Positions 9,674 through 16,093 are shown, counted from the first letter of the stretch. The stretch is DNA of 44,576 nucleotides from a virus (IMGVR_UViG_3300048589_000333:1-44576), one strand, 5' to 3'. Program-made: numbers and translations. The notes: generated from the letters alone by a model not told the origin.

Positions 9674-9854
9674 GTTTCGCTTTCCTTACTTGCGCTTCCG
9701 CGCTCATCATTGCCAACACCGCCAAAACGTTGTCTGCCGGTTCATTTCTCAACTGAGAAGGCAAGCAGTGAAACTCTCGACAGAGTTGCAATTCAACGTA
9801 CTCAACTGGCGCGGGTGCCGCTGACCAGAGGTGCATCAGCACCCGCGCTTTCAG
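9660..9854 (-). CDS. Tail assembly chaperone, -1 frameshift extension (gpGT-like T domain)
   Basis: This reading frame has no convincing start of its own but continues in the -1 frame from the A-AAA-AAC slip site at the end of the upstream chaperone gene. Entered by frameshift it adds 64 residues (LKARVLMHLWSAAP onward, including E-F-H-C-L-P-S-Q-L and a helix A-D-N-V-L-A-V-L-A-M-M), giving a fusion of about 148 aa. The F-x-x-x-P-S-x-L...P-A-x-x-V-L pattern is typical of the second part of siphovirus tail chaperones. It ends inside the start of the tape measure gene, as in lambda-like tails. Confidence 0.8.
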   Translation of the reverse strand: MKARVLMHLWSAAPAPVEYVELQLCREFHCLPSQLRNEPADNVLAVLAMMSAEAQVRKAKHGRH

Positions 9855-10105
9855 TTTTTTTGGTCAGCGCCTTGACCGCCTGCACGCGCCATCATTGCTT
9901 GCACGACCTGTGAGAATGCCTGTGCAGGCATGTCGCCCGCGTCGATGCCGGTCACTTTGGTGACAATGGCCTCGATGGTCTCTTGTGCGGTCAGTTCGTC
10001 GGCAACCTGCGCACGTTGAATTGAAACGATGTCGCGCCATGTCAGTTTGGACATGTCGACATTGACTTCGAGCGGCGTGTCAATCCAATTGATGGTTACG
10101 GTCAT
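9851..10105 (-). CDS. Tail assembly chaperone (gpG-like)
   Basis: The 84-aa protein starts MTVTINWIDTPLEVNVDM and overlaps the tail tube stop by ATGA. It has an acidic, helical body (L-T-W-R-D-I-V-S-I-Q-R-A-Q-V) and ends GADQKN at a slippery A7 run. In siphoviruses the short form binds tape measure and tube monomers with the longer frameshifted form during tail assembly; both are absent from the finished tail. Length, gene order (tube, chaperone, tape measure) and the slip site all agree. Confidence 0.85.
   Translation of the reverse strand: MTVTINWIDTPLEVNVDMSKLTWRDIVSIQRAQVADELTAQETIEAIVTKVTGIDAGDMPAQAFSQVVQAMMARAGGQGADQKN
9854..9862 (-). promoter_or_regulatory. Programmed -1 frameshift slippery site
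   Basis: On the minus strand the sequence CAA AAA AAC TGA ends the zero-frame chaperone; it contains the classic heptamer A AAA AAC. Slipping one base back skips the TGA and reads CTG AAA GCG into the extension frame. Position directly between tail tube and tape measure genes is where this event is conserved in siphoviruses. Confidence 0.85.
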
Positions 10106-10578
10106 TGTGAGATGGTCTCTTCCAGGATGCCCGCCGTCTTGACGCTGAACTCCGCCAACGCCGGATCACCGCTGCTTGCGTCGTGGTCAGGCAGTTTGCA
10201 ACCGGTGATCACAGCCGGAGCCGCCGCACCCGCAACCGCCGTCACATATCGTTTCTGCGTGGCTGCGCCGCCGCGCGGTGACCAACGCACATATACCCGC
10301 TTGTCGGTGCCCTGGTACAAGTCCCACATCACTTTGAAGGCGTCAGAACTGCCTTCGGTGTAGACAACACGGAAGGTCAAATCCATCGGCGCCATCTTGT
10401 TGGATGTGACGACGATAGCCTCTTCGCCATCCGCGGTCATCTGCTCACCAACCACCACGTCGCCGCCACTCAGCGTCAACGATGTGGCCGCGCCGCTCAC
10501 GTCCGTCCAAGAGACGCCCGCCGCGCTAACTTCCAGCTTGAAAATGCTTTGCGCTACCGCGCCCGTTACCTGTGCCAT
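10102..10578 (-). CDS. Major tail tube protein
   Basis: The 158-aa protein starts MAQVTGAVAQSIFKLEVSAA with an AAGGAG box 10 nt upstream. It is beta-rich, with a G-x-x-T-S-L-T-L-S-G-G-D-V-V-V-G segment, a central V-T-S-N-K-M-A-P-M-D-L-T-F-R-V-V-Y-T segment, and a C-terminal stretch A-E-F-S-V-K-T-A-G-I close to the end. These are usual for tube proteins of phages with HK97/SPP1-type tails. It sits after the tail terminator gene and before the tail chaperones, the standard position. High expression is expected but no separate promoter is seen. Confidence 0.8.
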   Translation of the reverse strand: MAQVTGAVAQSIFKLEVSAAGVSWTDVSGAATSLTLSGGDVVVGEQMTADGEEAIVVTSNKMAPMDLTFRVVYTEGSSDAFKVMWDLYQGTDKRVYVRWSPRGGAATQKRYVTAVAGAAAPAVITGCKLPDHDASSGDPALAEFSVKTAGILEETISQ

Positions 10579-10585
10579 TGTGTGC

Positions 10586-10966
10586 TTACTCCTTGTGCAC
10601 GATTGTTACGTCCAACGCCCGGCCCCATCGAGCCGGCGAAAAGTCCCCATCAAACAAGTCCGTCACATTGTCTGTGACTGCCATCTGCACCGCGGCGCTT
10701 TCCCATGTATCCATTGACGCCCGCACCGCTGCCGCCAGATTGATTGCCTGTAGCGCCGTTTCCGACCATACGTTGAGTTGAAATCGTGTGCGGCGTAGAT
10801 TCAACACACCATCCGCAACCCGTGACGGCCTGTCTGCGATTTGCTGCCACGTGACATTCGGCAACGTCGCCACTTCTGGAGCTGGTGCCGGGTAGATCCT
10901 CTGTGCAACGATGGCCGTTACCGCCGTCGAGGCCTTGAGCCGTGTCACGATGTCCGCTTCAATCAT
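10586..10966 (-). CDS. Tail terminator / DUF3168-like protein
   Basis: The 126-aa protein begins MIEADIVTRLKASTAVTAIV and continues with R-I-Y-P-A-P-A-P then P-x-V-T-W-Q-Q-I and a central L-N-L-R-R-T-R-F-Q-L-N-V-W segment. That order (short helix, R-I-Y-P, a strand ending in F-Q-(I/L)-x-V-W) is characteristic of DUF3168-type tail terminator proteins, which cap the tail tube and join it to the head. ATGA overlap with the upstream gp10-like gene shows translational coupling. The neighbouring order (gp10-like, terminator, tube) agrees. Confidence 0.8.
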   Translation of the reverse strand: MIEADIVTRLKASTAVTAIVAQRIYPAPAPEVATLPNVTWQQIADRPSRVADGVLNLRRTRFQLNVWSETALQAINLAAAVRASMDTWESAAVQMAVTDNVTDLFDGDFSPARWGRALDVTIVHKE

Positions 10967-11421
10967 CGGAAGATTCGCTCCATTACATCGTCAATGGCCG
11001 CGCTAATTGCTTCCACCGCTTCGCCTGATCCAACCTCGACCGCTCTGCGCATGAATGGCCGTGCATTGCTTCGACTGCGCCCGTACTCGATGAAGTAGGC
11101 GTATTCAGCACCCGCCACAATCGCCGCCGATCCTTTCGGCGCTTTGTACTCCGGCGTCATGGTCGCGTTGGCGTTGCGCTGCTTGGCCTTGCTCAGTGCA
11201 TCGGCATAGCCGCTGTCGGCTGTCGAGGTGCTGTGAATCGAGTTCAAGAGAAAGCCGGTGTCAACCGCTTTCATGTCAACCACGTTTTTCTTGGCTTCAC
11301 CTTCCAACACGAACGCACCCGCCATCAACACCCGCGCGACTTCGTTCTCACCGAGTTCGTTGGCAAGCTGATTCAATCTGCCCGCCACACGATTCAGATC
11401 AACGGTGCTGACAGTCATCAT
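10963..11421 (-). CDS. HK97 gp10-like tail completion protein
   Basis: The 152-aa protein starts MMTVSTVDLNRVAGRLNQLA. It has the family hallmarks: an N-terminal helix, then A-x-x-L-E-G-E-A-K-K-N-V, then V-D-T-G-F-L-L-N-S-I (the D-T-G-x-L-x-x-S signature of HK97 gp10), then E-Y-A-Y-F-I-E-Y-G and R-P-F-M-R-R-A at the C-terminal side (the Y-A-x-x-x-E-Y-G-T then P-F-(L/M)-x-P-A pattern). It acts at the head-tail joint. It overlaps the stop of the upstream head-closure gene. Confidence 0.88.
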   Translation of the reverse strand: MMTVSTVDLNRVAGRLNQLANELGENEVARVLMAGAFVLEGEAKKNVVDMKAVDTGFLLNSIHSTSTADSGYADALSKAKQRNANATMTPEYKAPKGSAAIVAGAEYAYFIEYGRSRSNARPFMRRAVEVGSGEAVEAISAAIDDVMERIFR

Positions 11422-11798
11422 TGTAGGAGCCTCACCATTGCTTGCTGCGCAGTTGGCCCAACACGTGTCACGCCAAGCACCTCGAAGAGCAAGGGAGTCA
11501 TCAACGTCATGCCATATCGTTTGGTGACTCTGATTTGATTCTGCGGTGCCACGGTGACGGACAACGCCAAGCGGATGATTGCATTCACGTCGTAGCGCAC
11601 GCCGGCAACCTCAATGGATTCCTGCGCACGCTCCGACACGAATTTGAGGCCACACGGCGTCAAAGCGCCGTCTGTCGCTGTCTGAATCGCACCGCCAACC
11701 GCATCGTAGGTGGTGACGAACGTCCTGATTGTGCAGGTGTCCATCATTGATTCTTCGGCGACATCTGCCATTGCATCCAACTCGGCTTGTGTCAACAT
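11418..11798 (-). CDS. Head-closure / stopper protein (SPP1 gp16-like)
   Basis: I start at the ATG at 11798 (MLTQAELDAMADVAEESMMD), 6 nt after the stop of the two-TM gene; a longer open frame upstream lies over that gene. The 126-aa product has M-D-T-C-T-I-R-T-F followed by a strand-rich body with V-A-P-Q-N-Q-I-R-V-T and ends with L-F-E-V-L-G-V. This pattern (T-x-x-I-x-R, then D-x-x-x-V-x, then F-x-V) is typical of head-tail joining proteins that plug the portal after packaging. The CHAT and two-TM genes separate it from the usual upstream adaptor. Confidence 0.75.
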   Translation of the reverse strand: MLTQAELDAMADVAEESMMDTCTIRTFVTTYDAVGGAIQTATDGALTPCGLKFVSERAQESIEVAGVRYDVNAIIRLALSVTVAPQNQIRVTKRYGMTLMTPLLFEVLGVTRVGPTAQQAMVRLLQ

Positions 11799-11803
11799 CG
11801 TCG

Positions 11804-12034
11804 CTAGTCCTGCCCACGCACCGCAAAAGCCAACGCGCCAACCGCAATGCCGACGATTGCCCACGCCGCATCGGGGATGGTTTTGTCAAAGAACGCCAAA
11901 ACCATCGCGCCGAGGATGGCAGTCACGCCGATCAATGCCAACGAACCGACCGCAATCACGTACAGATTGATTGCACTTGGATTCTGTAGGATCGGTTCGG
12001 GTATGCTTGCAGGTTTTAGAATGTCATCGTTCAT
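11804..12034 (-). CDS. Small two-TM membrane protein, holin-like candidate
   Basis: The 76-aa product starts MNDDILKPASIPEPILQN. Two hydrophobic helices are clear: about residues 23-48 (INLYVIAVGSLALIGVTAIL and on) and about 56-73 (AAWAIVGIAVGALAFAV), joined by FFDKTIPDA. The ATG overlaps the CHAT-protease stop by 11 nt, so the two are translated together. Small size, short charged ends and two TM helices suit a holin or a membrane partner of the protease. No established holin family is recognised, and the location in the head-tail joining cassette is unusual. Confidence 0.7.
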   Translation of the reverse strand: MNDDILKPASIPEPILQNPSAINLYVIAVGSLALIGVTAILGAMVLAFFDKTIPDAAWAIVGIAVGALAFAVRGQD

Positions 12035-12860
12035 CACGATACCCCCACCACATATACGACCACAGGATTGCAGAGAACAGGTAAGCGAAAAACGCCAACA
12101 CCAAAGCGGCCTGCCAACCGATTTCGAACCATTCGCGCACCTGGCTGTAAAAGAGCGGAACCGGCAAGAAGAGCAAGCCAAACGCCGCGGCGAACACTGT
12201 ACGATGCCACGGCGGTAGGCACACCGCTTGCTGCACATTGCCCGCTAGTGTGGTGACATCCTGGCGCAGCGCCCCGATTTCTTTGTCTAGCCGTCGTTCC
12301 AACCCATCGATTTTGCTGGACAGCGTAGCGCCCCACTCGTTAAGCATCAGGATCGTTCGTGTCTCTGACGCCTCATCCCGGTCGCTGCCATGAAAGAGCA
12401 AGTAGTTTTGTCCTTGTCCCGGCTTTGACGCCGAGAACGCCGTTACGACGTTCTGCGACTTAGCCAACGCCTCGGCCAGCAGCGCCCCGGTCTGGTATGC
12501 CGTGGCATCGTCTATTTCGGCCTGCGTCGTAATGACGCTGACCTCTAGCTCGTAGTGCAATTCCAGCCCAACCAAGCGACTAGAACACGTGTTCAGCACC
12601 ACAAGCCATGCACCACTCGACCGCACAACCGCCGTGAGGTCACTGACGGAGATGTGACCGTCTGACAACTGGATTCCCACCATATCGCCGTGCGTGGCGA
12701 ACCAGATCACATCCCACGAGCGGTTGCGCAATGCCTCCAACACGTCACGCCGCGTAACCGTCCCGCTCAGAATCGCCGGACGCAACGCAGCGGACACCGC
12801 GCGTACTTCGTCCGATACAGCAGGTAGGTTTGTCTCCGGCGCAATCAACAAAACATTCAT
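12024..12860 (-). CDS. Membrane-anchored CHAT/caspase-like protease
   Basis: The 278-aa product starts MNVLLIAPETNLPAVSDEV; the ATG at 12860 overlaps the upstream stop as TGATG. Residues 1-165 look like a CHAT/caspase fold: strand V-L-L-I-A-P, then W-D-V-I-W-F-A-T-H-G with candidate catalytic His57, then W-L-V-V-L-N-T-C-S-S with candidate Cys92, spaced as in the family. Residues about 178-212 form a coiled coil (K-I-D-G-L-E-R-R-L-D-K-E-I). Two hydrophobic helices follow (about 222-238 and 249-272), so the enzyme should be anchored in the membrane. CHAT proteases normally serve as effectors in cell-death or defence systems; one in a phage head-tail operon is unexpected. Substrate unknown. Confidence 0.8.
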   Translation of the reverse strand: MNVLLIAPETNLPAVSDEVRAVSAALRPAILSGTVTRRDVLEALRNRSWDVIWFATHGDMVGIQLSDGHISVSDLTAVVRSSGAWLVVLNTCSSRLVGLELHYELEVSVITTQAEIDDATAYQTGALLAEALAKSQNVVTAFSASKPGQGQNYLLFHGSDRDEASETRTILMLNEWGATLSSKIDGLERRLDKEIGALRQDVTTLAGNVQQAVCLPPWHRTVFAAAFGLLFLPVPLFYSQVREWFEIGWQAALVLAFFAYLFSAILWSYMWWGYRDER

Positions 12861-13228
12861 CAATTTTCTTCCGGTAGATTGCCAATCCACGGTTCGAGCT
12901 CTGAATCGTTGATGTCAGCTTCCAGTGCAACGGCCTTCGCATAGCGGCGTGATCGGTAGTGGATCGCCATTGCTCTTGCCTGTGCGACTGCCTGCGAGCG
13001 GTGAAATGTCGAGCCGTCTGCGGTGAAGTCAAAGCGCGTGGCCAACGCCGCGGCTTTCTCCGTCCACACATCAGCCGCCGCGGCATTCAGATCGTAGACG
13101 GCGCTTTCGATGTCTACCGGATAGCGTTCTATCGTTTCCGTTAGAACGCTATCCGAATAGCCGTTGCTGCTGTCCGGTTCCGAGGCCATGCGGCGCAAGC
13201 GCGCAATGTCACTCGCTGCAACAGTCAT
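12860..13228 (-). CDS. Head-tail adaptor / connector protein (gp6-like)
   Basis: The 122-aa protein starts MTVAASDIARLRRMASEPDS. Pattern: an N-terminal helix with L-R-R-M-x-x-E-P, then Y-S-D-S-V-L-T-E-T-I-E-R-Y-P, then D-L-N-A-A-A-A-D-V-W-T-E-K-A-A-A-L-A and F-D-F-T-A-D-G-S-T-F-H-R-S-Q. This matches the all-helical adaptor proteins that dock on the portal in HK97/SPP1-like phages. It lies downstream of the capsid genes and its stop overlaps the CHAT-protease start (TGATG), so the foreign-looking protease is translated with it. Confidence 0.82.
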   Translation of the reverse strand: MTVAASDIARLRRMASEPDSSNGYSDSVLTETIERYPVDIESAVYDLNAAAADVWTEKAAALATRFDFTADGSTFHRSQAVAQARAMAIHYRSRRYAKAVALEADINDSELEPWIGNLPEEN

Positions 13229-13230
13229 GG

Positions 13231-13704
13231 TTACTTCACAACTCCGATAGCCTTGATGCTGAGTTCTTCGGTGTTCGTGGCATCCACATGCAGGCGTGCG
13301 TACGCGCCGAAGATGCTGTATTGCTGCATTACGTTGGCGTCGGCGGCGTTGTCTGCAACCACGGTCGCGCCGTCAATCCAGTTCACAAGGTCGTTGGAAA
13401 ACTGGAGCTTGAGCGTAACGGTGTTGACACTGGTAGGCTGGTCGATAATGTATTGCAGGTCGATGCGGTCACCGGTCAAGATGCTGACGCCGGTTCCTAG
13501 TTGAGCCGTGCCGGTTGTGACATCGGCGTCAAAGAGCGTGACCGCCCGCGCCAACGTGCCGCCTGTGTACGTGCCTGCAACCGGCGTAGGCGCAGCCTGT
13601 GGAGCCGCCATTGCATTTGGCGAAGCCACGGCGAAGGACAAGCCAACCAGAAGCGCAACGGCCACGGTCAGCGCGATGAAGATATTTCGAGTGTTGCTGT
13701 TCAT
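13231..13704 (-). CDS. Secreted (signal-peptide) protein in capsid operon, possible decoration protein
   Basis: The 157-aa product begins MNSNTRNIFIALTVAVALLV: a short n-region with Arg6, a hydrophobic core at about 8-27, and an A-M-A motif giving likely Sec cleavage after Ala33. The mature part is Thr/Val/Asp-rich and beta-predicted (L-x-D-A-D-V-T-T-G-T, then L-K-L-Q-F-S-N-D-L-V-N-W, then Y-A-R-L-H-V-D-A-T). It resembles head-decoration or cell-surface beta-sandwich proteins. A strong AAGGAGGA box precedes it. It lies between capsid and connector genes, where decoration proteins are common, but a signal peptide there is odd; surface-exclusion or receptor masking are alternatives. Confidence 0.75.
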   Translation of the reverse strand: MNSNTRNIFIALTVAVALLVGLSFAVASPNAMAAPQAAPTPVAGTYTGGTLARAVTLFDADVTTGTAQLGTGVSILTGDRIDLQYIIDQPTSVNTVTLKLQFSNDLVNWIDGATVVADNAADANVMQQYSIFGAYARLHVDATNTEELSIKAIGVVK

Positions 13705-13717
13705 GTTTCAGTCCTCC

Positions 13718-14683
13718 TTATGCCGTCAACACGGCAAACGGGTAGCGCGTCGCTGCGTTCTGGTTGATGCGATTCAGCGGGTTCGGCAAGGCAAAACCGA
13801 GCCGGATCACACAACGCAATGCGACCATGTCTTGCTGCGCAAGGTTGTAGACGATTGCGCCGGTGTTGTCGGTGATGACTGCCTGATCCAACACCTTGTA
13901 AGTGATGTCTTGCCGCAAGGCGTAGACAAGCTGCGGCCACTCGCCGGAAACCAGCAAGTATGTCTGATCGATTGCGCCGTTGGTCGGGAACACACAAGGC
14001 ACACCATCCAACGTGTACGCGCCGGCCTGTTGAACGGACGGCGAGAAGATCAGATCGCCGGTTGTCGTGCGCATGTTGCGAAGTTTCTGCCGCATGACAC
14101 GCGCCGCAATGGAGCCGGTCACCGCAAACCCGTCATTCTCAACCAAGCCGAACAAACCCGGCGCGACGTTGCTTTCACCGAGAATCGATTCGTACAGGTC
14201 GGAATACTGCGCGACACTCGCCACATGACTAGCTGCCGTTGCACCTGCAACCAAGCCAGCCGCACCGAGGTTCGTTGTCCAAGATGCTGGGATGTTCGTA
14301 CCGTACAGGACAGCCTGATCGATGGCAACGGCAATCGCCGTCTCGACAGAGGGACGGACTTCACTCCAAATGTCATAGTTGGCATCGTCAAGCACGGCTT
14401 CTGGAATCGGCACAATGACGGCCAACTCTTCGGCGTCAATGTACTTGTTTGCCCAACTCACCTCACTGGTTTGCTTCAGCCCGGTGTCGCCACTGACAAA
14501 GTAAGCACTTGCCAGTGCGGACATGACCGGCATTCTGCGCTGCGCGGTGCTCAGGTTGGGCAGACGGCGCGCCATCTGCATCACGGCGCTTGTGTCTGCC
14601 AAGTTGTTGATCAGTTCAAAACTGACATCTTCAGGAATCAGCGCGGCTACGTCTGCGCGCTGAATGATGTTGTTGTAAGCCAT
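13718..14683 (-). CDS. Major capsid protein (HK97 fold)
   Basis: The 321-aa protein starts MAYNNIIQRADVAALIPEDV, with GGAGG upstream. It shows the usual HK97-fold pattern: an N-terminal helix; S-A-V-M-Q-M-A-R-R-L-P; P-V-M-S-A-L-A-S-A-Y-F-V; an E-loop-like segment with V-S-W-A-N-K-Y-I-D-A-E-E-L-A-V-I-V-P-I-P-E; then the spine helix region V-E-T-A-I-A-V-A-I-D-Q-A-V-L-Y-G-T, and late A-domain strands ending in R-Y-P-F-A-V-L. It follows the scaffold gene and comes before the secreted protein and connector. No separate protease gene is seen, so maturation may be protease-free or use an unrecognised enzyme. Confidence 0.9.
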   Translation of the reverse strand: MAYNNIIQRADVAALIPEDVSFELINNLADTSAVMQMARRLPNLSTAQRRMPVMSALASAYFVSGDTGLKQTSEVSWANKYIDAEELAVIVPIPEAVLDDANYDIWSEVRPSVETAIAVAIDQAVLYGTNIPASWTTNLGAAGLVAGATAASHVASVAQYSDLYESILGESNVAPGLFGLVENDGFAVTGSIAARVMRQKLRNMRTTTGDLIFSPSVQQAGAYTLDGVPCVFPTNGAIDQTYLLVSGEWPQLVYALRQDITYKVLDQAVITDNTGAIVYNLAQQDMVALRCVIRLGFALPNPLNRINQNAATRYPFAVLTA

Positions 14684-14697
14684 TTCCTAGCCTCCGG

Positions 14698-15294
14698 TTA
14701 GCCACGCCCCGCGGCGCGGCGAATGAAATCGTTCATGTTCTTGCCGGATGGCGGCGCTCCCTGCGTGCCAATCCCGGCGCTCACTGCCTGCGCCTTTGGT
14801 CGGAAAAACTCCGGTGCGAATGTTTGGATTGCTTCCCAATCCGGCGTGCCGTCGCGCTTGAACAGTCCTTCTGTCTGCGCAATGAGGAACGCCGCCTTCG
14901 GATTCGTGCAGTTCGTCGCCTGTGCGGTTTCCAGGAATGTTGCGCGGCGTTCTGCCGCATCCTTTTCCGCTAGCAATTTCTGCAACTGCCCTTCCAACTC
15001 GCTGCCCTTCTCCGCCTTCGTCGCAAGTTCTTTCAATTGCTTGATTGCTTCCTTGCGCTGCTCTCTCTCAGACTGCAACGCCGAGCGCAACCCCGCCGTG
15101 TGTTGCTCAGCCAATGCCTTGACTGTCTCGTCTTGGCCTGCTAACCATGCGTCGAACGTGACTGGCGCTTGCGTCTTACTCGCGCCGTCTTGGCCTGCCA
15201 ACCATGCGTCGAACGTGACTGGCGCTTGCGTCTCACTCGCGCCGTCTGCCTGCTGTGTTGTCTGCGCCTCTCGCGCAGTCGTTTGTGTGTCCAT
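14698..15294 (-). CDS. Scaffold protein with internal tandem duplication
   Basis: The 198-aa product starts MDTQTTAREAQTTQQADGAS; it has an acidic, low-complexity N-terminus, a long coiled coil at about 60-125 (E-R-E-Q-R-K-E-A-I-K-Q-L-K-E-L-A and on), and a C-terminal basic end (N-D-F-I-R-R-A-A-G-R-G), which is the usual plan of siphovirus scaffolds. Residues 18-36 and 37-55 are a near-perfect 19-aa tandem repeat (GAS-E/K-TQAPVTFDAWLAG). No Shine-Dalgarno precedes this ATG, and the predicted promoter -10 lies so close that the mRNA may be leaderless. It precedes the capsid gene. Confidence 0.8.
   Translation of the reverse strand: MDTQTTAREAQTTQQADGASETQAPVTFDAWLAGQDGASKTQAPVTFDAWLAGQDETVKALAEQHTAGLRSALQSEREQRKEAIKQLKELATKAEKGSELEGQLQKLLAEKDAAERRATFLETAQATNCTNPKAAFLIAQTEGLFKRDGTPDWEAIQTFAPEFFRPKAQAVSAGIGTQGAPPSGKNMNDFIRRAAGRG
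15130..15243 (-). repeat. 57-bp tandem duplication inside scaffold gene
   Basis: Two adjacent 57-bp units differ at only a few bases and encode the same 19 residues apart from Glu/Lys at position 4. The near identity at DNA level suggests a recent slippage or duplication. Confidence 0.9.
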
Positions 15295-15300
15295 ATCCAC

Positions 15301-15334
15301 AGGATAGCAAAACGCCATCAACAATCTGTTGATG
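15301..15334 (-). promoter_or_regulatory. Late promoter with 19-bp palindromic operator (scaffold/capsid operon)
   Basis: On the minus strand an extended -10 (TGCTATCCT, core at 15301-15306) lies 9 nt downstream of a palindrome CATCAACA-GAT-TGTTGATG (15316-15334). The same 19-bp sequence with a similar TTTTGYTATYCTGTG box occurs at 22223-22256 ahead of the packaging genes. An operator overlapping the -35 zone with no good -35 suggests activator-dependent late transcription. The predicted +1 falls at about the scaffold ATG. Confidence 0.6.
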
Positions 15335-15362
15335 ACGTTAACTTTCAGCAAAAATTTGGTGC

Positions 15363-15405
15363 GCTTCCTTAAAGTTTCCCGCCTGTTTGGGTTTGACTAT
15401 TGACA
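15363..15405 (+). repeat. 43-bp promoter-region direct repeat, copy A
   Basis: A 43-bp sequence from GCTTCCTTAAAGTTTCCC to the -35 TTGACA is repeated at 16157-16199 with one mismatch by my alignment. Both copies end in the -35 box of a plus-strand promoter. Confidence 0.92.
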
Positions 15406-15428
15406 CGGCGCAATAGGAGTGGTAGAAT
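15400..15428 (+). promoter_or_regulatory. Plus-strand sigma70-type promoter 1
   Basis: TTGACA (15400-15405), 17 bp, TAGAAT (15423-15428). It drives the mini-ART gene and its partner. Only the right half (GTGGTA) of the operator seen in promoters 2 and 3 is recognisable. Confidence 0.85.
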
Positions 15429-15475
15429 TAGCTATAGGCAAACGGAAATAGTAACCCAAGAACAAGGAGATGGAA

Positions 15476-15769
15476 ATGATGAAACTATACCACGGGACGA
15501 GTTGGAAAAATGCAGAATACATCGAAAAAGAGGGTTTTGTCGGCGGCGAACTGTCCGCCATGACGATCATGAAGCATGTGCACGGCGGCGCCGTGTACAT
15601 GGCTGCCTCTATCGAAGAAGCCGCCGAGTATGGCGAGGCGATTTTTGAGATTGATTTTGATCTGGACGGCTGCGAACAGCCGGAGCAATTCACCGACGGA
15701 AACACAAATCACTGGTATTCTACCGACGAGAATATTAATCAGGCGGCGGATTATCGCCGCATTCGCTAA
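15476..15769 (+). CDS. Mini ADP-ribosyltransferase-like protein (moron)
   Basis: The 97-aa product starts MMKLYHGTSWKNAEYIEKEG; AAGGAG at 15464-15469 supports starts at 15476 or 15479, not the ATG overlapping the box. It carries L-Y-H-G-T-S at residues 4-9 and G-A-V-Y-M-A-A-S at 38-45, the H...Y pattern of H-Y-(E) ADP-ribosyltransferases and KptA/PARP-like folds, followed by E-A-A-E-Y-G and a strand F-E-I-D-F-D. The usual C-terminal catalytic Glu region is short, and the protein is about half the usual catalytic domain, so activity is uncertain. It is the first gene of a plus-strand unit embedded in the leftward head operon. Anti-host or anti-defence effector is an inference. Confidence 0.6.
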   Translation: MMKLYHGTSWKNAEYIEKEGFVGGELSAMTIMKHVHGGAVYMAASIEEAAEYGEAIFEIDFDLDGCEQPEQFTDGNTNHWYSTDENINQAADYRRIR

Positions 15770-15779
15770 GGCGGAAGCA

Positions 15780-16082
15780 ATGAACATCATAGGATCGGTC
15801 GAGGCTCTGGAGGCGCTTAACCAGCGCCTTCAAAAGCCCATCAGCCGTCAGCTATTCTCACAATCCATTCAGCCGGAGTTGATCCGGACAGGCTACGCCA
15901 AACAGATCGGCGGCGTGGTGGTGGTGGATGAGGAAGCGTGGCGGGGCTGGTGGTGCGGCTACATCAGCTTTAGAGAGCGCAAAATCGCCGCCGGCGAATG
16001 GCTGAGCAATCGGCCGTACTCGGCGGAAGAAGCCGAGGACTATCGGGACGGCGTGTTCGATGACGATTTGCACGCCGCCTAA
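15780..16082 (+). CDS. Unknown small protein, second gene of moron unit
   Basis: The ATG at 15780 follows the upstream stop by 10 nt with AAGGCGG between them. The 100-aa product (MNIIGSVEALEALNQRLQKP...) has an N-terminal helical part that could be a helix-turn-helix (I-S-R-Q-L-F-S-Q-S-I-Q-P-E-L-I-R) followed by a short strand G-G-V-V-V-V-D and an unusual W-R-G-W-W motif, then an acidic C-terminus. An excisionase-like or winged DNA-binding role is possible. A strong terminator follows, so this gene and the ART-like gene form a two-gene transcription unit. Confidence 0.7.
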   Translation: MNIIGSVEALEALNQRLQKPISRQLFSQSIQPELIRTGYAKQIGGVVVVDEEAWRGWWCGYISFRERKIAAGEWLSNRPYSAEEAEDYRDGVFDDDLHAA

Positions 16083-16093
16083 CCGCCCACACG

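Noticed and set aside
13508-14701. 397-codon plus-strand frame opposite the capsid gene
   Set aside because: Opposite a clear capsid protein, no start signal, protein-like features only as a shadow.
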